Shown piece after piece: positions 9,389 through 21,175 of a DNA stretch of 23,444 bases. The notes beneath the pieces are model-generated. The model made no database searches and was not told the origin of the DNA. It was given only the letters and a program-made list of their open reading frames with translations. This stretch comes from Chara braunii (lineage: Eukaryota > Streptophyta > Charophyceae > Charales > Characeae), in the NCBI GenBank assembly GCA_003427395.1, contig BFEA01000053.1:4046426-4069869 (forward strand), written 5' to 3'. Made by a program: the position numbers and the translations under genes. Within the stretch, counting starts at the first letter, position 1, and each line of letters opens with the position of its first letter.

Positions 9389-12300
9389 ATGGGAATTGAA
9401 GTATATGACCGCATGTGCAAGGAAACATTTCAAAAGTTGGTACCCTCAAAGACAGCCCATGCCATGAAGGAACTCAAGCACCCCTTCGAGTCGGAAGAAC
9501 CGGTTGCATTGAAGCCGAAACAGATGTGCGCATACGCCACCTGCTATTTCAAGGATATCCTCACCTCGTGCAGACCAGACGAAGCAGCGGGCACTAACTT
9601 GGCTAGCTCCGCGGACCACTAGGAGAACACAACTTGCCGGCTACCGGTAAATGCAAGGTTGGACCTNGACCGACCTGTCACGGAAGAAGAAGCAGCATAG
9701 GCCCTGCAGGCTATGGCGAACGGAAAAACACAAGGATACAAAGACCTCCCAGTATAATTTTACNGGAAGCACNGAAAGACAGTTGACAAAGTCCTAGTAG
9801 AAGTCTACAATGAAGTCTTNACAACGGGAAAACTCTCGAGCAGCTCTTGCAAAGGCATCATATCAATGTTGTTCAAAAAGTGGGATATGAACGAAATAAG
9901 GAACTGACGTCCGATATCACTGTTAAACGTGTCATACAAGGTTCTTGCCAATTGTTGGCCAAAAGATTGNGAAAATACTTACCTCTACTAGTGCAAGANG
10001 ACCAAGCAGCGTTCGTGAGAGGCAGGTCTATATTCGNGAACATTGTCACAGCTATCGAGGCGTTGGAAATAGTTGGCANGGAGGAGCGGGACCTTGTTGT
10101 CCTGATGTTGGATATGGAGAAGGCAGATGACCGGGTTAACTGATCATATGTCTTAACAACGTTAAGATGGATGAGCTTTGGTGATGTGTTCTGCACTTGG
10201 CTGATAGCTTTGTACTCATTCTCCACCGCCTTAGTGCTGGTTAACGGGCACCTGTCGGCCACATTCTCCTTGACAAGGTCGCTGAGACAGGGTTGCCCAC
10301 TGACACCCCTTCTCTTTGTCGTTCACCTTCAAGTCCCCCTAAACAATATAAGGGCACATGCTGAAATTCATGGATTGCAACTAGACGAGGTGTCATGTAA
10401 GGTGAAGGCACTTGCGGACGACCTTTTCGCGATATCACAGAACTCAAAAAACTCCATGGGGGCCCTACGTTAGGGTCTCAAGCAATATGAGTGGTTATCT
10501 GAGGCAGCAATCAATTGGTCGAAGTCTGTGTATTTTCTCCCAAGTAAGCTTGAACCAGCAATGGACTGGGGGATGAAAAGGGTAAAGAAGGCAGATTCAG
10601 AACGGTTTTTGGGTGTGCAAATTTCGTTGCTCCCGAGTGGAGCCCAGCAAGACCACAAAAAGTGATGCAGCGGACTGCAATTTGGGGAAAAGCCCCACAC
10701 CTCTCTCTATTCGGCCGGACCTTGGTCGTTAACGCAACTTTGTTTGCCTTAATCTGGTACGTGGGATACACACGGGTGGTAGGAAAGAGCACTCAGACCG
10801 TGATTCGAAGGAGAACGACAAGATTTATTTGGCGGCCATTTGCAGCAGACAGGGAGGGAGCCATATCCAAGGTAACTTGGGACTTGATATGCAATCCGAA
10901 AGAGGAGGGAGGTCTCGACCTAGTGGATTCAGGAAGAAAGTTGAAGGCAATGCTGACCAGATGGGTAATCAAAGCAATGTGTACTCAGGGGAATAAACAG
11001 TGGATTAGGTTGGGAGAAATAATCCTAAGTAAAGAATGGAGGCTGTCAAGACCCACAGATGTNTGGGCCTGTGTGTGGATCGACTCCTTTGTGAAAAGNA
11101 AAGNAAAGTCTGAATTCTGGTCGGCAATTTGGATGAAGGTGAAGCTAGACATGGTGGCACAACCAACCACAAAAAAAGAGGTTTTGTCCTAAGTTATTTT
11201 TGAGAACCAGCTGATCGGGAAGGAAGATGGTGCCATGTTGTTGGCAAACTCAGCTAAAGGTTACTACGGAAGGAAGTGGGAAAAAAAGAGTAGTAAGGGT
11301 GAGGGACCTGTGGAACAAACTGGAAGTAAGATGGCTCTAAGGAAATGAGCTGAAACAGAAACTCAAGAACTGCATAGAAGTGGAGGAGAGACGCAGGGTG
11401 ATCTTGAACGCGCTGCCTCTGGACTGGCGTGCTCTGCTAAGTCCTGAGGGAACTAACCCGCTTAGTTCGTGCTACTCAATGTAGAAGGAGACAGGTGAGA
11501 TCCCTTGCCTGAAACTGGCTGAGTTTCCGATTGAAGGAGGAAGAGTATTCCAACAGTGGAAGACAGCACCAGGTTCACACTGCAAACTAGTGTTGGAAGA
11601 AGAAGACAGAGAAAAGGTTACTGTTCCCAAGGGCCCGATGGAGGAAGTTCGGGTAGCGGAGAAAGTGAATGACCACGGTAGTTGGACGGTGGAGCTATGG
11701 GGAGAGGGCAGGCCGTTAGCCCAACTGAATGCAGACCCAGAGCAATGGGTCTGGAGAGGGAGAGGAAAAAACAGCGAAAATGTAACACTAAGGGAGTACT
11801 CAATGAAGTTGGGATATGAACTGCAGAAAAAGGAACGAACACCACTAATGGTGGCCACTGAAAGATGGAAGAAATTTAGCCTGTTGGAGGAAGAAAATAT
11901 GATTTGGGCATTGAAAAGATGTTGGGCACAGCTGGCAAANGCTCCTAATCAGCGAACCNCAGCAATCTTGTGNTTGATGTCTACCCCCTCAGCAGTCTGG
12001 CTAATGTCAAGAGGACTGGAAGTTGATCTACAGTNCANGAGATGCNCGTGGTCGTTNGAATCAACAATCCGCATTTCGTGGGATTGTCCTGCAANAGCAA
12101 GAATATGGCATTGGTGGAAGGATCATTGGAAGACGATATCAGAGGAAGCAATGGAATGGGACAAAGACTGGGTTCTGTTTGGAGGAGTGCCACAGGGGAT
12201 GGGGATATGTAGCCCAGGCTTTCAGGGCGATTGGATTCTGGATAGTATTGACGGAACGGAACCGAACCCTTTTCAAAGGGAAGATCATGCCAGACCCGGA

Positions 12301-12470
12301 AATCAAGGCAACATTCAATGCAATGACGCGCAGGACAATCTTGGCAGACTGGAAAAGGAAAGTGCCAAGAGGGTAAGGTTGGAGAACGGGGCTGAGTTGG
12401 TTCAGAAACACTTGGGCAATAAATGGGAGACTGGTAACGGTAGAGGGGGAGAAAGTTAGATTTGCAGATT
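9389..12470 (+). pseudogene. LINE copy 2 ORF2, reverse transcriptase and zf-RVT part, inactivated
   Basis: The RT part is spread over several frames. It opens with YDRMCKETFQKL...HPFESEEPVA, matching the same block in copy 1 (YDRMTKLTFRSL...HPFAIDEPVA). Later blocks are RPISLLNVSYKVLA (after a TGA), FVRGRSIF, VLMLDMEKADDRV (first catalytic Asp kept, the following Tyr replaced by Asp), TRSLRQGCPLTPLLF, and LADD at 10411-10422. A zf-RVT remnant with several ambiguous bases lies at about 11980-12130 (C...ARIWHWWKDHW). The tail resembles the end of copy 1. Stops and frameshifts at roughly 9620, 10141, 10471, 10664, 11190 and 12200 break it. Nineteen of the 21 Ns in the window fall here. It is not functional. 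Confidence 0.87.
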
Positions 12471-12619
12471 GGTTGATTACTTAGTGGAATAAGGGCACCA
12501 ACCAGGGCACTCTGTTATATTCCGCAGGTAGGAAGGCAGAGGGAATGAAAAGGGGAAAGAGAGTGTCCAGTTTTAGTCGGCCTGAGAGTAGCTAGGCGGA
12601 GTGGACAGGGTTACAGATA

Positions 12620-12664
12620 CATAGGATAGTAGAATTGTTTCTGCATAGGATAGTAGAATTGTTT
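12620..12664 (+). repeat. 24-bp tandem repeat, two copies, in LINE copy 2 3' UTR
   Basis: The 21-base block beginning CATAGGATAGTAGAATTG starts at 12620 and again at 12644, separated by CTG. It lies downstream of the last recognisable ORF2 coding sequence. Short tandem repeats are common in LINE 3' UTRs; no function can be assigned. Confidence 0.9.
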
Positions 12665-12901
12665 TCATGGGTACATGATAGGTAGTAAGCAGTTCCTCTG
12701 TGGCCTCTGGGCCTCTTGTGTTGTTGGGGCTGGTTTCCCCACTTTGTGGTTCTGGGTTAGACCCAGGCAGACTGTGACGTTCCGGGTTGTTTTGTGAGAA
12801 ATTCCCGGCCTCAATTTTGAATTTTAATGGAATTGCTCGCTTTTTCCCAAAAACCGAATAACATAAAATGGATTCCTTGCCTTTTCCCAAAAAAAAAAAA
12901 A

Positions 12902-14232
<1,331 letters not shown>

Positions 14233-14731
14233 TAATTGGATTGTTTGAGTTGAGTGCTTGGTCCGGTCATTGGTTTTAAGTGATCTCCGAGATGGGATGG
14301 GGTAACTTCAGAAAAAGATTTGCTTTTCCTCGTAATGAAATTTGAATTTATCCTTCGACCTACCGTCTTCCCGCTTGAATAGAACGCACGGTCATCATAG
14401 CTGTATGTGGAGCAGCAGCCGGTTTGGGTCTAATAGATATAGCGAGCGATAACCAGTACATTCTATTCGGGGGAAAGCGGTAGCTTTCGAGTTCCTTTTC
14501 CAGTGGTGATCTTTCACCCGAATGGGATCGATTGATATACAGCGCTTGCAGTTACTAATTTACTACTTGAGTAATATTAGTAGAAGTGGTTGAAGTTGAA
14601 TGGCCGAATGATGGAATGATAGTTTTTCTTGTCGATTGATTGGTTAGTTCGGTTCCTGACTGACGATGATGGGTCGGTGCAACTGTCAACGGCTGAGTTC
14701 AAAGAACGGCGTTAGGGAACAAGTGATGGTG

Positions 14732-14789
14732 CGATCGGTGTGAAGAAGAAAAATGTGGCACGATCTGTGTCAAGAAGAAAAATGCAGTT
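14732..14789 (+). repeat. 29-bp tandem duplication
   Basis: Two adjacent units start CGATCGGTGTGAAGAAG and CGATCTGTGTCAAGAAG, each continuing AAAAATG; they differ at a few positions. The surrounding 14800-15050 is purine-rich, with a 66-codon Arg/Glu-rich open frame that I treat as composition-driven. Confidence 0.8.
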
Positions 14790-15450
14790 TATCGACAGAA
14801 TGTCCTGGGCCTGCTGAGCGAGAGCGGATCGGGTGTGATTACGCTGTGTGTGCGGTGATCAGTTGCGAAGGAGGGCGACGTCGACGATGGCGGCGATGAC
14901 GACAAGCGGAATGAGGTGTTGTTCAAGAGATAATAGGAGAAAGGAGGGAGGGAGGAGAAATCGGAGTAGAGAAAAAAGGACGGAAAAAAATGAGAAAGAG
15001 GTAGAGGAAGTGGTGGAGGGATGGGGGGGCCGGGTGCTGTCTCTGTGAGCGCATGCCTATCTCTGCGCTATGTCCTCAGTCATAGAGCGATGTGCAACAA
15101 ATCTACTTGGCATTGACACTGTTGCTGCGGGTGCTCCTCTCCGTTCCCTTCTTCAATTCCGCACTCTTCATAGCCGATCCGTGCGTGCGTTGTTTTTTTT
15201 TGAGTTCGTTGTTTTTTTCTCAGTGGGAATGTGATTTCGGTCTGGGGGTATAGCCTTGCAACCGTCTCTTCGCGAATAGCGTGGATAGGCGTCAAACGCC
15301 TGAATGCAGTGTAGGTTTCCGGTGAGGTACTGAGCTGTTATTCGGGAGACGAAGCGATTTTGCAAGCTCTATATACCATGTGCAAAGTCTTGTGGTTTAA
15401 CAGTAAGAATCGTCATCACAAGCACTCCTTTTTATTAGTCATTATTACAG

Positions 15451-15516
15451 CAGTGATTTCCCCTCACTTTCAAGCGGTCATTTCCCCCTCACTTTACGGC
15501 AATGATTTCCCCCTCT
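15451..15516 (+). repeat. imperfect 24-bp tandem repeat, three units
   Basis: The phrase GATTTCCCCTCACTTT recurs as TCATTTCCCCCTCACTTT and GATTTCCCCCTC at roughly 24-base spacing, followed by a C/T-rich tract (15509-15530). Simple tandem duplication within the intron. Confidence 0.75.
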
Positions 15517-15721
15517 CCCCTCTCCCCTCCTTGTGTGGGGATCTTACGTATGTTTATCGTCTGCAGCCGACGTTTCTCTGAGCCACCCACTCGCTGATCT
15601 GAACCGACAAGTTTGGCGTGGAAGGGCTTGATGATGGCACGAAGACGGTCAGTGATGTGAACCCGATGAGACGTGGATGCTGAAGTCATTCTGACCAATG
15701 GTCATGAACATGATGTGGGCC

Positions 15722-16035
15722 GTTGATTGATCGATTGATTGATATATTGAGTTAATGAGTGATTGATTGATTGATCCATTGATTTAATGATTGATCCATT
15801 GATTGATCCATTGATTGATCCAATGATTAAATGGTCAATTGGATCATTACCTTATCGATAGATCCAATTGTTAAATGATCGATTGACCGATTGATTTATT
15901 TTTCGATCGAATGATTGATTGAATAATTGACGGATCGATCCATTGAATTGTTAATGACTGGTCGATTGATTAAATGATAGAGTGATCGAATGCTGGATTG
16001 AACCAGTGATTGATTAAGTTATTGATTCAATGATT
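15722..16035 (+). repeat. degenerate ATTGATTGATC satellite
   Basis: About 310 bases built of variants of GATTGATTGATC/ATGATTGATCC, with 4-base (GATT) and 11- to 12-base sub-periods. Variants such as TTAAATGATCGATTGACC show decay. Non-coding; typical expanded simple repeat in an intron. Confidence 0.9.
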
Positions 16036-16045
16036 TGCCAGCTGA

Positions 16046-16267
<222 letters not shown>

Positions 16268-16760
16268 TGAAGGCACCTGTAGAAGATAAAGCGGCTCTCA
16301 TACGGTTGGTAGCTTTATCGGAAGAAGACCACATTGGTAATTCTGCCATTAATCCACTTCATTCCGTGGTTCAGCGCTCGCGAGTGGTTGAGACACAGAA
16401 GAAAAAGGCACCTGTATAAGATAAAGTGGCCTCTTATACTGTCGGTCGCTCTATCCCAAGACGACTACATTTTACGGTTGGGCCCTCTATCAAAAGACAA
16501 CGACATATAAGGTTGGTCGAACACTTTATTCCGTGGTGTGCTCGCGGGAGTGAGTAAGAGGCGGAAGCGGAAGAAAAAGCTCTTGCAAGCGCGGCTCACC
16601 AGCAGAGCCGAGTGGGCCTAAGTCGATTTGAACTAGCTTTCCTCCGAACCGTGCGTGCAAGATGACCCACTTCATTCTCTGGTGGCCAGCGGTGAGTGAG
16701 TGAGAGGGCGAAGGAAAAGAAAACGCTCGCTCGCCAGCGGAGCAGAGTGGGCCTAAGTAT
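16268..16760 (+). repeat. nested segmental duplications
   Basis: Two diverged copies of a block containing AGGCACCTGTA(G/T)AAGATAAAG begin near 16272 and 16408, about 136 bases apart. A second duplicated module holds ATTCCGTGGT...GCTCGCG(A/G)GAGTG (16363 and 16528). A third, GCAGAGTGGGCCTAAGT and its variant, occurs at about 16608 and 16743. The modules appear in the same relative order, so this is repeated local duplication rather than separate insertions. Confidence 0.7.
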
Positions 16761-16837
16761 ATTTAAATGGTGATTCGTGGCGTGTGAGTGAGAGGGCGAA
16801 GGAAAAGGAAACAGTTGCTCGCAACGGGAAAGGTTCG

Positions 16838-16957
16838 GAGAAGTCGGCGGGTCGTGGGGGGATGTAAAGGCGAAGCACGTGGCTGTGCAACGTGGCATCA
16901 GTGTTTTTTTTTTGTCTTTTCCGCTTTTGTTCACAAAAAAGGCACCGGCGGAATGGG

Positions 16958-16993
<36 letters not shown>

Positions 16994-17067
16994 CACATGC
17001 ACCATGTGGCTCAATATCTTTGTTGTTTTTTCCTTTTTTTCTCCCTTTTTCTTTGTGTGTGTGTGTT

Positions 17068-17137
<70 letters not shown>

Positions 17138-17307
17138 GGGGAAAGGGGAGCGAAGGCGGAATGGGGAAATGGGAAAGGGGGGAGTGTTCAGGGAAGTCGG
17201 CGTAACGCGGGTGGATCTAAAGGCGAAGCACGTGACTGTGCAACGTGGCGTGAGTGTTTTTTTTTTATCGGCTTTTGTTCACAAAAAACGGCACCGGTGG
17301 CATGCCT

Positions 17308-17371
<64 letters not shown>

Positions 17372-17480
17372 GAAGGGGGGGAGGGTTAGGGTAAGTTTGT
17401 GGATGGGAGAGGAGGGTACACATGCACCATGTGGCTCAATATCTTCGTTTCTTTTTTTCTCTTTTTCTCCCTTCTGCTTT

Positions 17481-17514
<34 letters not shown>

Positions 17515-17516
17515 TT

Positions 17517-17593
<77 letters not shown>

Positions 17594-17736
17594 AGGGAAA
17601 AGGGGGAGTGCTAGGAGAAGTCGCCGGGTCGCGGGGGGATCTAAAAGTGAAGCACGTGGATGTGCAACGTGGCGTGTGTGTTGTTTTTGTTTTCTTTTCG
17701 TCTCTGCTTTTGTTCGCAAAAAAGGCACCGGCGGCA

Positions 17737-17792
<56 letters not shown>
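16838..17792 (+). repeat. three-unit complex repeat with G-box cores and GA/GT tracts
   Basis: A unit beginning (G)GAAGTCG(G/C)CG occurs at about 16838, 17189 and 17613. Each has, in order, AAGCACGTG (CACGTG at 16876, 17229, 17653), CAACGTGGC, a T-run, TTTTGTTC(A/G)CAAAAAA, GGCACCGG(C/T)GG and a GA and/or GT tract. Units 1 and 2 also share TACACATGCACCATGTGGCT (16993 and 17418). Simple tracts: AG 16963-16991, GT 17054-17083, GA 17084-17133, AG 17313-17367, T25 17478-17502, GT 17502-17524, GA 17525-17585, TG 17736-17755, GA 17756-17792. All open frames here are dinucleotide artefacts. Confidence 0.88.
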
Positions 17793-17796
<4 letters not shown>

Positions 17797-18556
17797 TTGC
17801 AATATTGGACAACACGTGCGAGGCTTTACTTTCACAGAATACACGTCCTGTCCATGGCATGCGACTCGCAAAGTCGTGATTACCCTTCTACCTCTCTGCT
17901 CACGTAATCCTTACAGCCATTATCCACAGTATATACACCTTCGGTCCGAATACTTCCCTATCTGACTTCCCCAGTCTCTGCAGGCTCCTCTCATCATCGT
18001 CGCTCCTGCATTCTGTTGTTGTGGAAACATCCTTGGAAATTTTGAGTCTTGATATCCGCTGAATAATCCGCCCCCGATGAGTATTTCGAGTATTGGATTT
18101 CGGTTATTCCGTGCTCCTATCTTGCTTTGCCGTCCTATTTCCATCTGGTCACCAAATCCTTGGACAATTCATCTTCCAAAAGGTTATGCGTTGATATATC
18201 TACTGGAGTATTCATGTGAGTTGTCCGGTTTCCTCATTCTGACCTTTGTTCTCGTGAAATTTGTCTTTTGGTTTTCCGTTCTTTTTCTTTAGTATCCAGC
18301 GTTCGTGATATGTGCAATCAGACTCGTTCCATTCACACTTTTCATGCACGTGAACAGCAGCACAGCAAACTGGCGACATGCGCCCACACAGTACTCAGAG
18401 ATATGGCTTCCAGGTAAGAGTTCACTTCCACTGGCTATGGCGACTCAGTGCCCAACAACCCACTGTTCACACACACTGGATCACCCTGGATATCCCACAC
18501 GCATCACTCTGAACACCTACACAACACACACACACACTGCACCCTAAGCTACAGCT

Positions 18557-18811
18557 ATGGCAGCGCTGGCTGCCTCTACCCTATTGCTATGGCTACACTT
18601 CCTCACTCTCGCCCACTTCAACTTCGGGCCTGCTGCAGACCTCCTTGCACAAGATGCTGAGACAGCGCTTCCACATGGCTTCCGCAGCAATGAATGGATG
18701 GCTGTGCGCGGCTTCTTGATTTATACTTCTGTGACTGGTTGGTATGCCCTGTTACCCTGGCCCACGGTGTACACAGTCCCAGACGGTACTTGCTTGACTG
18801 GACCGGACTGA
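18557..18811 (+). CDS. possible small ORF with signal-like N-terminus (doubtful)
   Basis: An 84-codon frame with an ATG start. Residues 2-30 are hydrophobic (ALAASTLLLWLHFLTLAHF), followed by a mixed segment rich in Trp and Thr. That could be a signal peptide or membrane anchor, but the DNA is built of CTAC/CTGG-rich words that give hydrophobic residues in several frames, and no family is recognised. It lies inside the presumed LYSA intron. Most likely a chance frame. Confidence 0.12.
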   Translation: MAALAASTLLLWLHFLTLAHFNFGPAADLLAQDAETALPHGFRSNEWMAVRGFLIYTSVTGWYALLPWPTVYTVPDGTCLTGPD

Positions 18812-18947
18812 CTGGACTGGGACTGCTGACTCTGCACGGTGGCCTTCCACCACTTGCCCACTTGCCTCGACCTACAGTGGGCTGACTTCCGAAAGGCCGC
18901 TTCTGGAAGCATCTACTTGGCCTTTTGCTGCTGTAGCAGCTTCGACT

Positions 18948-18970
18948 CTGCCCTTTCAGGTAAGTAGCAG
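18948..18970 (+). promoter_or_regulatory. juxtaposed splice acceptor/donor (possible recursive splice site)
   Basis: CTGCCCTTTCAG|GTAAGTAG places a pyrimidine-tract acceptor (CAG 18957-18959) directly against a consensus donor (GTAAGT from 18960). This is the arrangement of zero-length recursive splicing exons known from long animal introns. It lies 4.8 kb into the presumed LYSA intron, on the gene's strand. Function is inference only. Confidence 0.3.
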
Positions 18971-19259
18971 CTACGACTTTGACCCTTCGGAAAGTCTACA
19001 GCTAAGACCTCTGGACTGTCTAGACTCCTACCCGACAGGTCTACAGTTCGAATCCCCTCTACCCTGTAACCGACGATGTCCTACCTACCACTGGTGGTCC
19101 TACAGGTCGCAGGTTCAACTCTACGGGTTGACACAGGTACTGTACACAGGTAAGGTGGGGATCTAGGGATCGAGCCTGGGATCTGCATCAGCTACTGCGA
19201 ACTGGTGAATACCGTTTCATATGTGTTGTTTTAAATCCTTTGGTGGAAATATTAGGAAG

Positions 19260-19375
19260 TGAGACGAATTCACTTTTTGCCTTGTTTTTGTTTTTGTTTA
19301 TGTTTTTGTTTTTGTATTTATTAATTTATTAATTGATTTATTTGTATTTATTCGCAAATATATCGTTTTACTTTC
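19260..19375 (+). repeat. T-rich low-complexity tract
   Basis: TTTTTG/TTTAT and TTAATTTATT words repeat for about 100 bases. The following 19380-19800 is AT-rich, non-repetitive intron-like sequence with the phrase CGAACGTGTTATCTT occurring at 19640 and again at 19838; nothing else is recognised there. Confidence 0.7.
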
Positions 19376-19808
19376 ACTGATGGAATATCATCAGGTGCGA
19401 AAAACTATTGCACTTACTGTTCTTGGACAAGCATTACCTTTCCGCTCCTTTTGTGACTGCTTGATGGTTATATCCCTCGGTTTTCTTCCGAATTTTCATT
19501 TGCGATTTGGTATTTGTTTGGCATATGGTCGTTGTTTTCATCGCCGAAGTGGCTTTATATTTCGATCTCATTTTTTCTGGCCAAGTTCTTTCGATCTTCA
19601 TTTTTCGTGGCTTTCAACGATTTTTAAGAGCAAAGTTCATCGAACGTGTTATCTTTGTATGGGTTCTCGGGTGTTTTAATGAGTGCTATTGAATTTAATA
19701 CGGTAGAAGGTCGTCTGCTGGTATACATTCAATATCCGTTTGATTTTCCAATGTTTTCTGTCTTCCGTTTCCAGAAAATCAAGGAAGATTTTGAGCACTG
19801 CGTTGTCT

Positions 19809-19995
19809 TTACAGTTTCTGACAAAGGCCAGGAATGCCGAACGTGTTATCTTCCAAGGGTATTCTAATAATTTGAGCTCCATACAATAGTTCCATTAGGG
19901 TGGGTAGATCCTTCACGTCATACGTATTTACTATCATTCTATGTAGGGTGCCGATGATTGTTAGTACTCCGGTGTTCACTGACCCGACAGTCCTG
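19809..19995 (-). pseudogene. coding-like segment with acceptor-like 5' edge, unknown family
   Basis: On the minus strand a frame rich in ordinary protein-like residues (VGSVNTGVLTIIGTLHRMIV, then DVKDLPTLMELLYGAQIIRI, then PLEDNTFGIPG) ends at a stop at 19809. Its upstream edge is a pyrimidine tract followed by CATTTCAG|GACTG, like a 3' splice site, at about 19996. It adjoins the tail of the SINE-like unit ending at 20064, so it may be the DNA into which that unit inserted. No family is recognised; it could be an exon fragment, a degraded transposon ORF or chance. Confidence 0.25.
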
Positions 19996-20063
19996 AAATG
20001 ACGGATAGACCGAGGAGAGAGAGAGCTTAACAACCCCTCCCGGAGCGTAGCCTCATTGTTGAG

Positions 20064-20680
20064 TTTTTTTTTTTTTAATGCCCAAGGGGTCCTCACAGTC
20101 TACCCGGAGTGACCGAACCGAGATTGCTGAGAACCAGGCTCAGCGTCCCTCATATGATGATGATGATGATGAACTTCTGCTGAATCTATGTAAACTATGA
20201 GATAATCATAGTAGTTACGATGATGCTAATGACGGTGATGATTAGTATATGAAAAATCTAGAAGACCATACTGTATCAGCAATTCTGGCCTCCTAATCTT
20301 AGAACAACTCCTAGCCCTCCTTGTACAGCTCAGAGACAATGCCATCCTAACCAACAAAAACCAAAGCTGACCTGTTCTCGCCACCTGGACTTTCCCCGGA
20401 GCCATAGGTTGTCAAGGCAGCCCCCCCCGGTTCGCCACTGGATTGCCTTCCTCCCTCAGCAAAACCCCAGATCTCTCTACAAGGCCTCACACTCCTGCCA
20501 TTTGCAGGTTACAGGGCAATGCCCCAGCTCCGGCCAGCGTCGTTCTGGCATCGACAAACCAGGAGCACAGAACAAAGCAACTCTGCCGATATCAGTCCAG
20601 ATTCGACCATCTCTGAAATCCTATATCCCAAACGAGGAAGAAGACCAGATGCTGCCAGGAATTACAGAACACCAGCAAGG
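20064..20680 (-). mobile_element. SINE-like retroposon, unit A, with LINE-type 3' end
   Basis: Reading right to left, the unit has a head with weak tRNA-like boxes (complement of 20645-20657, A-box-like TGGCAGCATCTGG; complement of 20597-20608, B-box-like GGTCGAATCTGG). A body shared with unit B follows, then a (CAT)n stretch (20154-20172), stem-loop CTGAG/CTCAG (20127-20143), CCGGGTA...TGAGG (20088-20107) and an A13 tail (T-run 20064-20076). The last about 80 bases match the 3' ends of LINE copies 1 and 2. This is the layout expected of a SINE borrowing a LINE tail. A 5'-truncated LINE is the alternative; no protein-coding similarity to LINE ORF2 is seen in the body. Confidence 0.6.
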
Positions 20681-21175
20681 TTTTTTTTTCTTCTTTTTTT
20701 TTAGGATGATGATGATGATGACGAGTGTGTAAAAATATAGAAGACTATGCTATATCTGCTATTCTGGCCTCCTAATCCTAGAACAACTCCTAGCCCTTCC
20801 TGTACCGGGACATTACATCTCAGAGACAATGCCGTCCTAACTAATGTCAACCGTAGCTGACCTGTGCTCGCCACCTAGACTATCCCTGGACCCATAGGTT
20901 GTCAAGGCAGTCCCCCCCCGGTTCGCCACTGGATTGCCTTCCTCCCTCAGCAAATCCCCAGATCTCTCTACAAGGCCTCGCACTCCTGCCATTTGCAGGT
21001 TACAGGGCAACACCCCAGCTCCGGTCAGCGTTGTTCTGGCATCGACAAAACAGGGGCATAGAACAAAGCAACTCTGCAGATATCAGTCCGGATTCGACCA
21101 TCTCCGAAATCCTATATCCCGAATGAGGAAGAAAACCAGATGCTGCCAAAAATTACAGAACACCAAAACGTTTGA
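20681..21175 (-). mobile_element. SINE-like retroposon, unit B, tandem to unit A
   Basis: A direct repeat of unit A at roughly 80-90% identity by eye over about 430 bases. Shared landmarks include TTCTGGCCTCCTAATC, CATAGGTTGTCAAGGCAG, GGTTCGCCACTGGATTGCC and ATCTCTCTACAAGGCCTC. A-box-like and B-box-like complements are at 21136-21148 and 21088-21099. Its minus-strand 3' end is (CAT)n (20705-20720) plus an A-rich tail (20681-20702), which abuts the head of unit A. Unlike A it lacks the LINE-type stem-loops. Both units share the same 5' edge (near 20678 and 21170), arguing for full-length elements rather than random truncations. Confidence 0.6.

Larger units (their letters stand above)
8306..12901 (+). 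mobile_element. L1-type LINE retrotransposon, decayed (copy 2)
   Basis: A second LINE in the opposite orientation to copy 1, recognisable from an ATG at 8306 (MVRICIATWNL, the start of ORF2) through endonuclease, RT and zf-RVT remnants to a 3' UTR with an A13 run (12889-12901). It is clearly related to copy 1: shared blocks include TRSLRQGCPL, INW(D/S)KSVYFLP and LADD. Many residues differ, so it belongs to another subfamily or is much older. A 24-bp tandem repeat (two copies, 12620-12664) and two stem-loops (12752-12808) lie in the 3' UTR. The true 3' end may be the A13 run or may be nearer 12813, because a diverged copy of the 12807-12836 sequence recurs at 12912-12940. No intact ORF1 is visible. 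A weakly similar ORF1 tail may lie at about 8150-8300. I could not find target-site duplications. Confidence 0.88.

Noticed and set aside
14848-15048. 66-codon Arg/Glu-rich frame
   Set aside because: Composition follows the purine-rich DNA; no family or neighbouring signal supports it.
16788-17879. Several long frames on both strands rich in alternating Arg-Glu or Ser-Leu
   Set aside because: They are translations of GA and GT dinucleotide tracts and would be open in almost any frame.
19040-19075. tRNA-like B box (AGTTCGAATCCCC)
   Set aside because: No A box at the right distance and no acceptor stem or cloverleaf could be formed around it.
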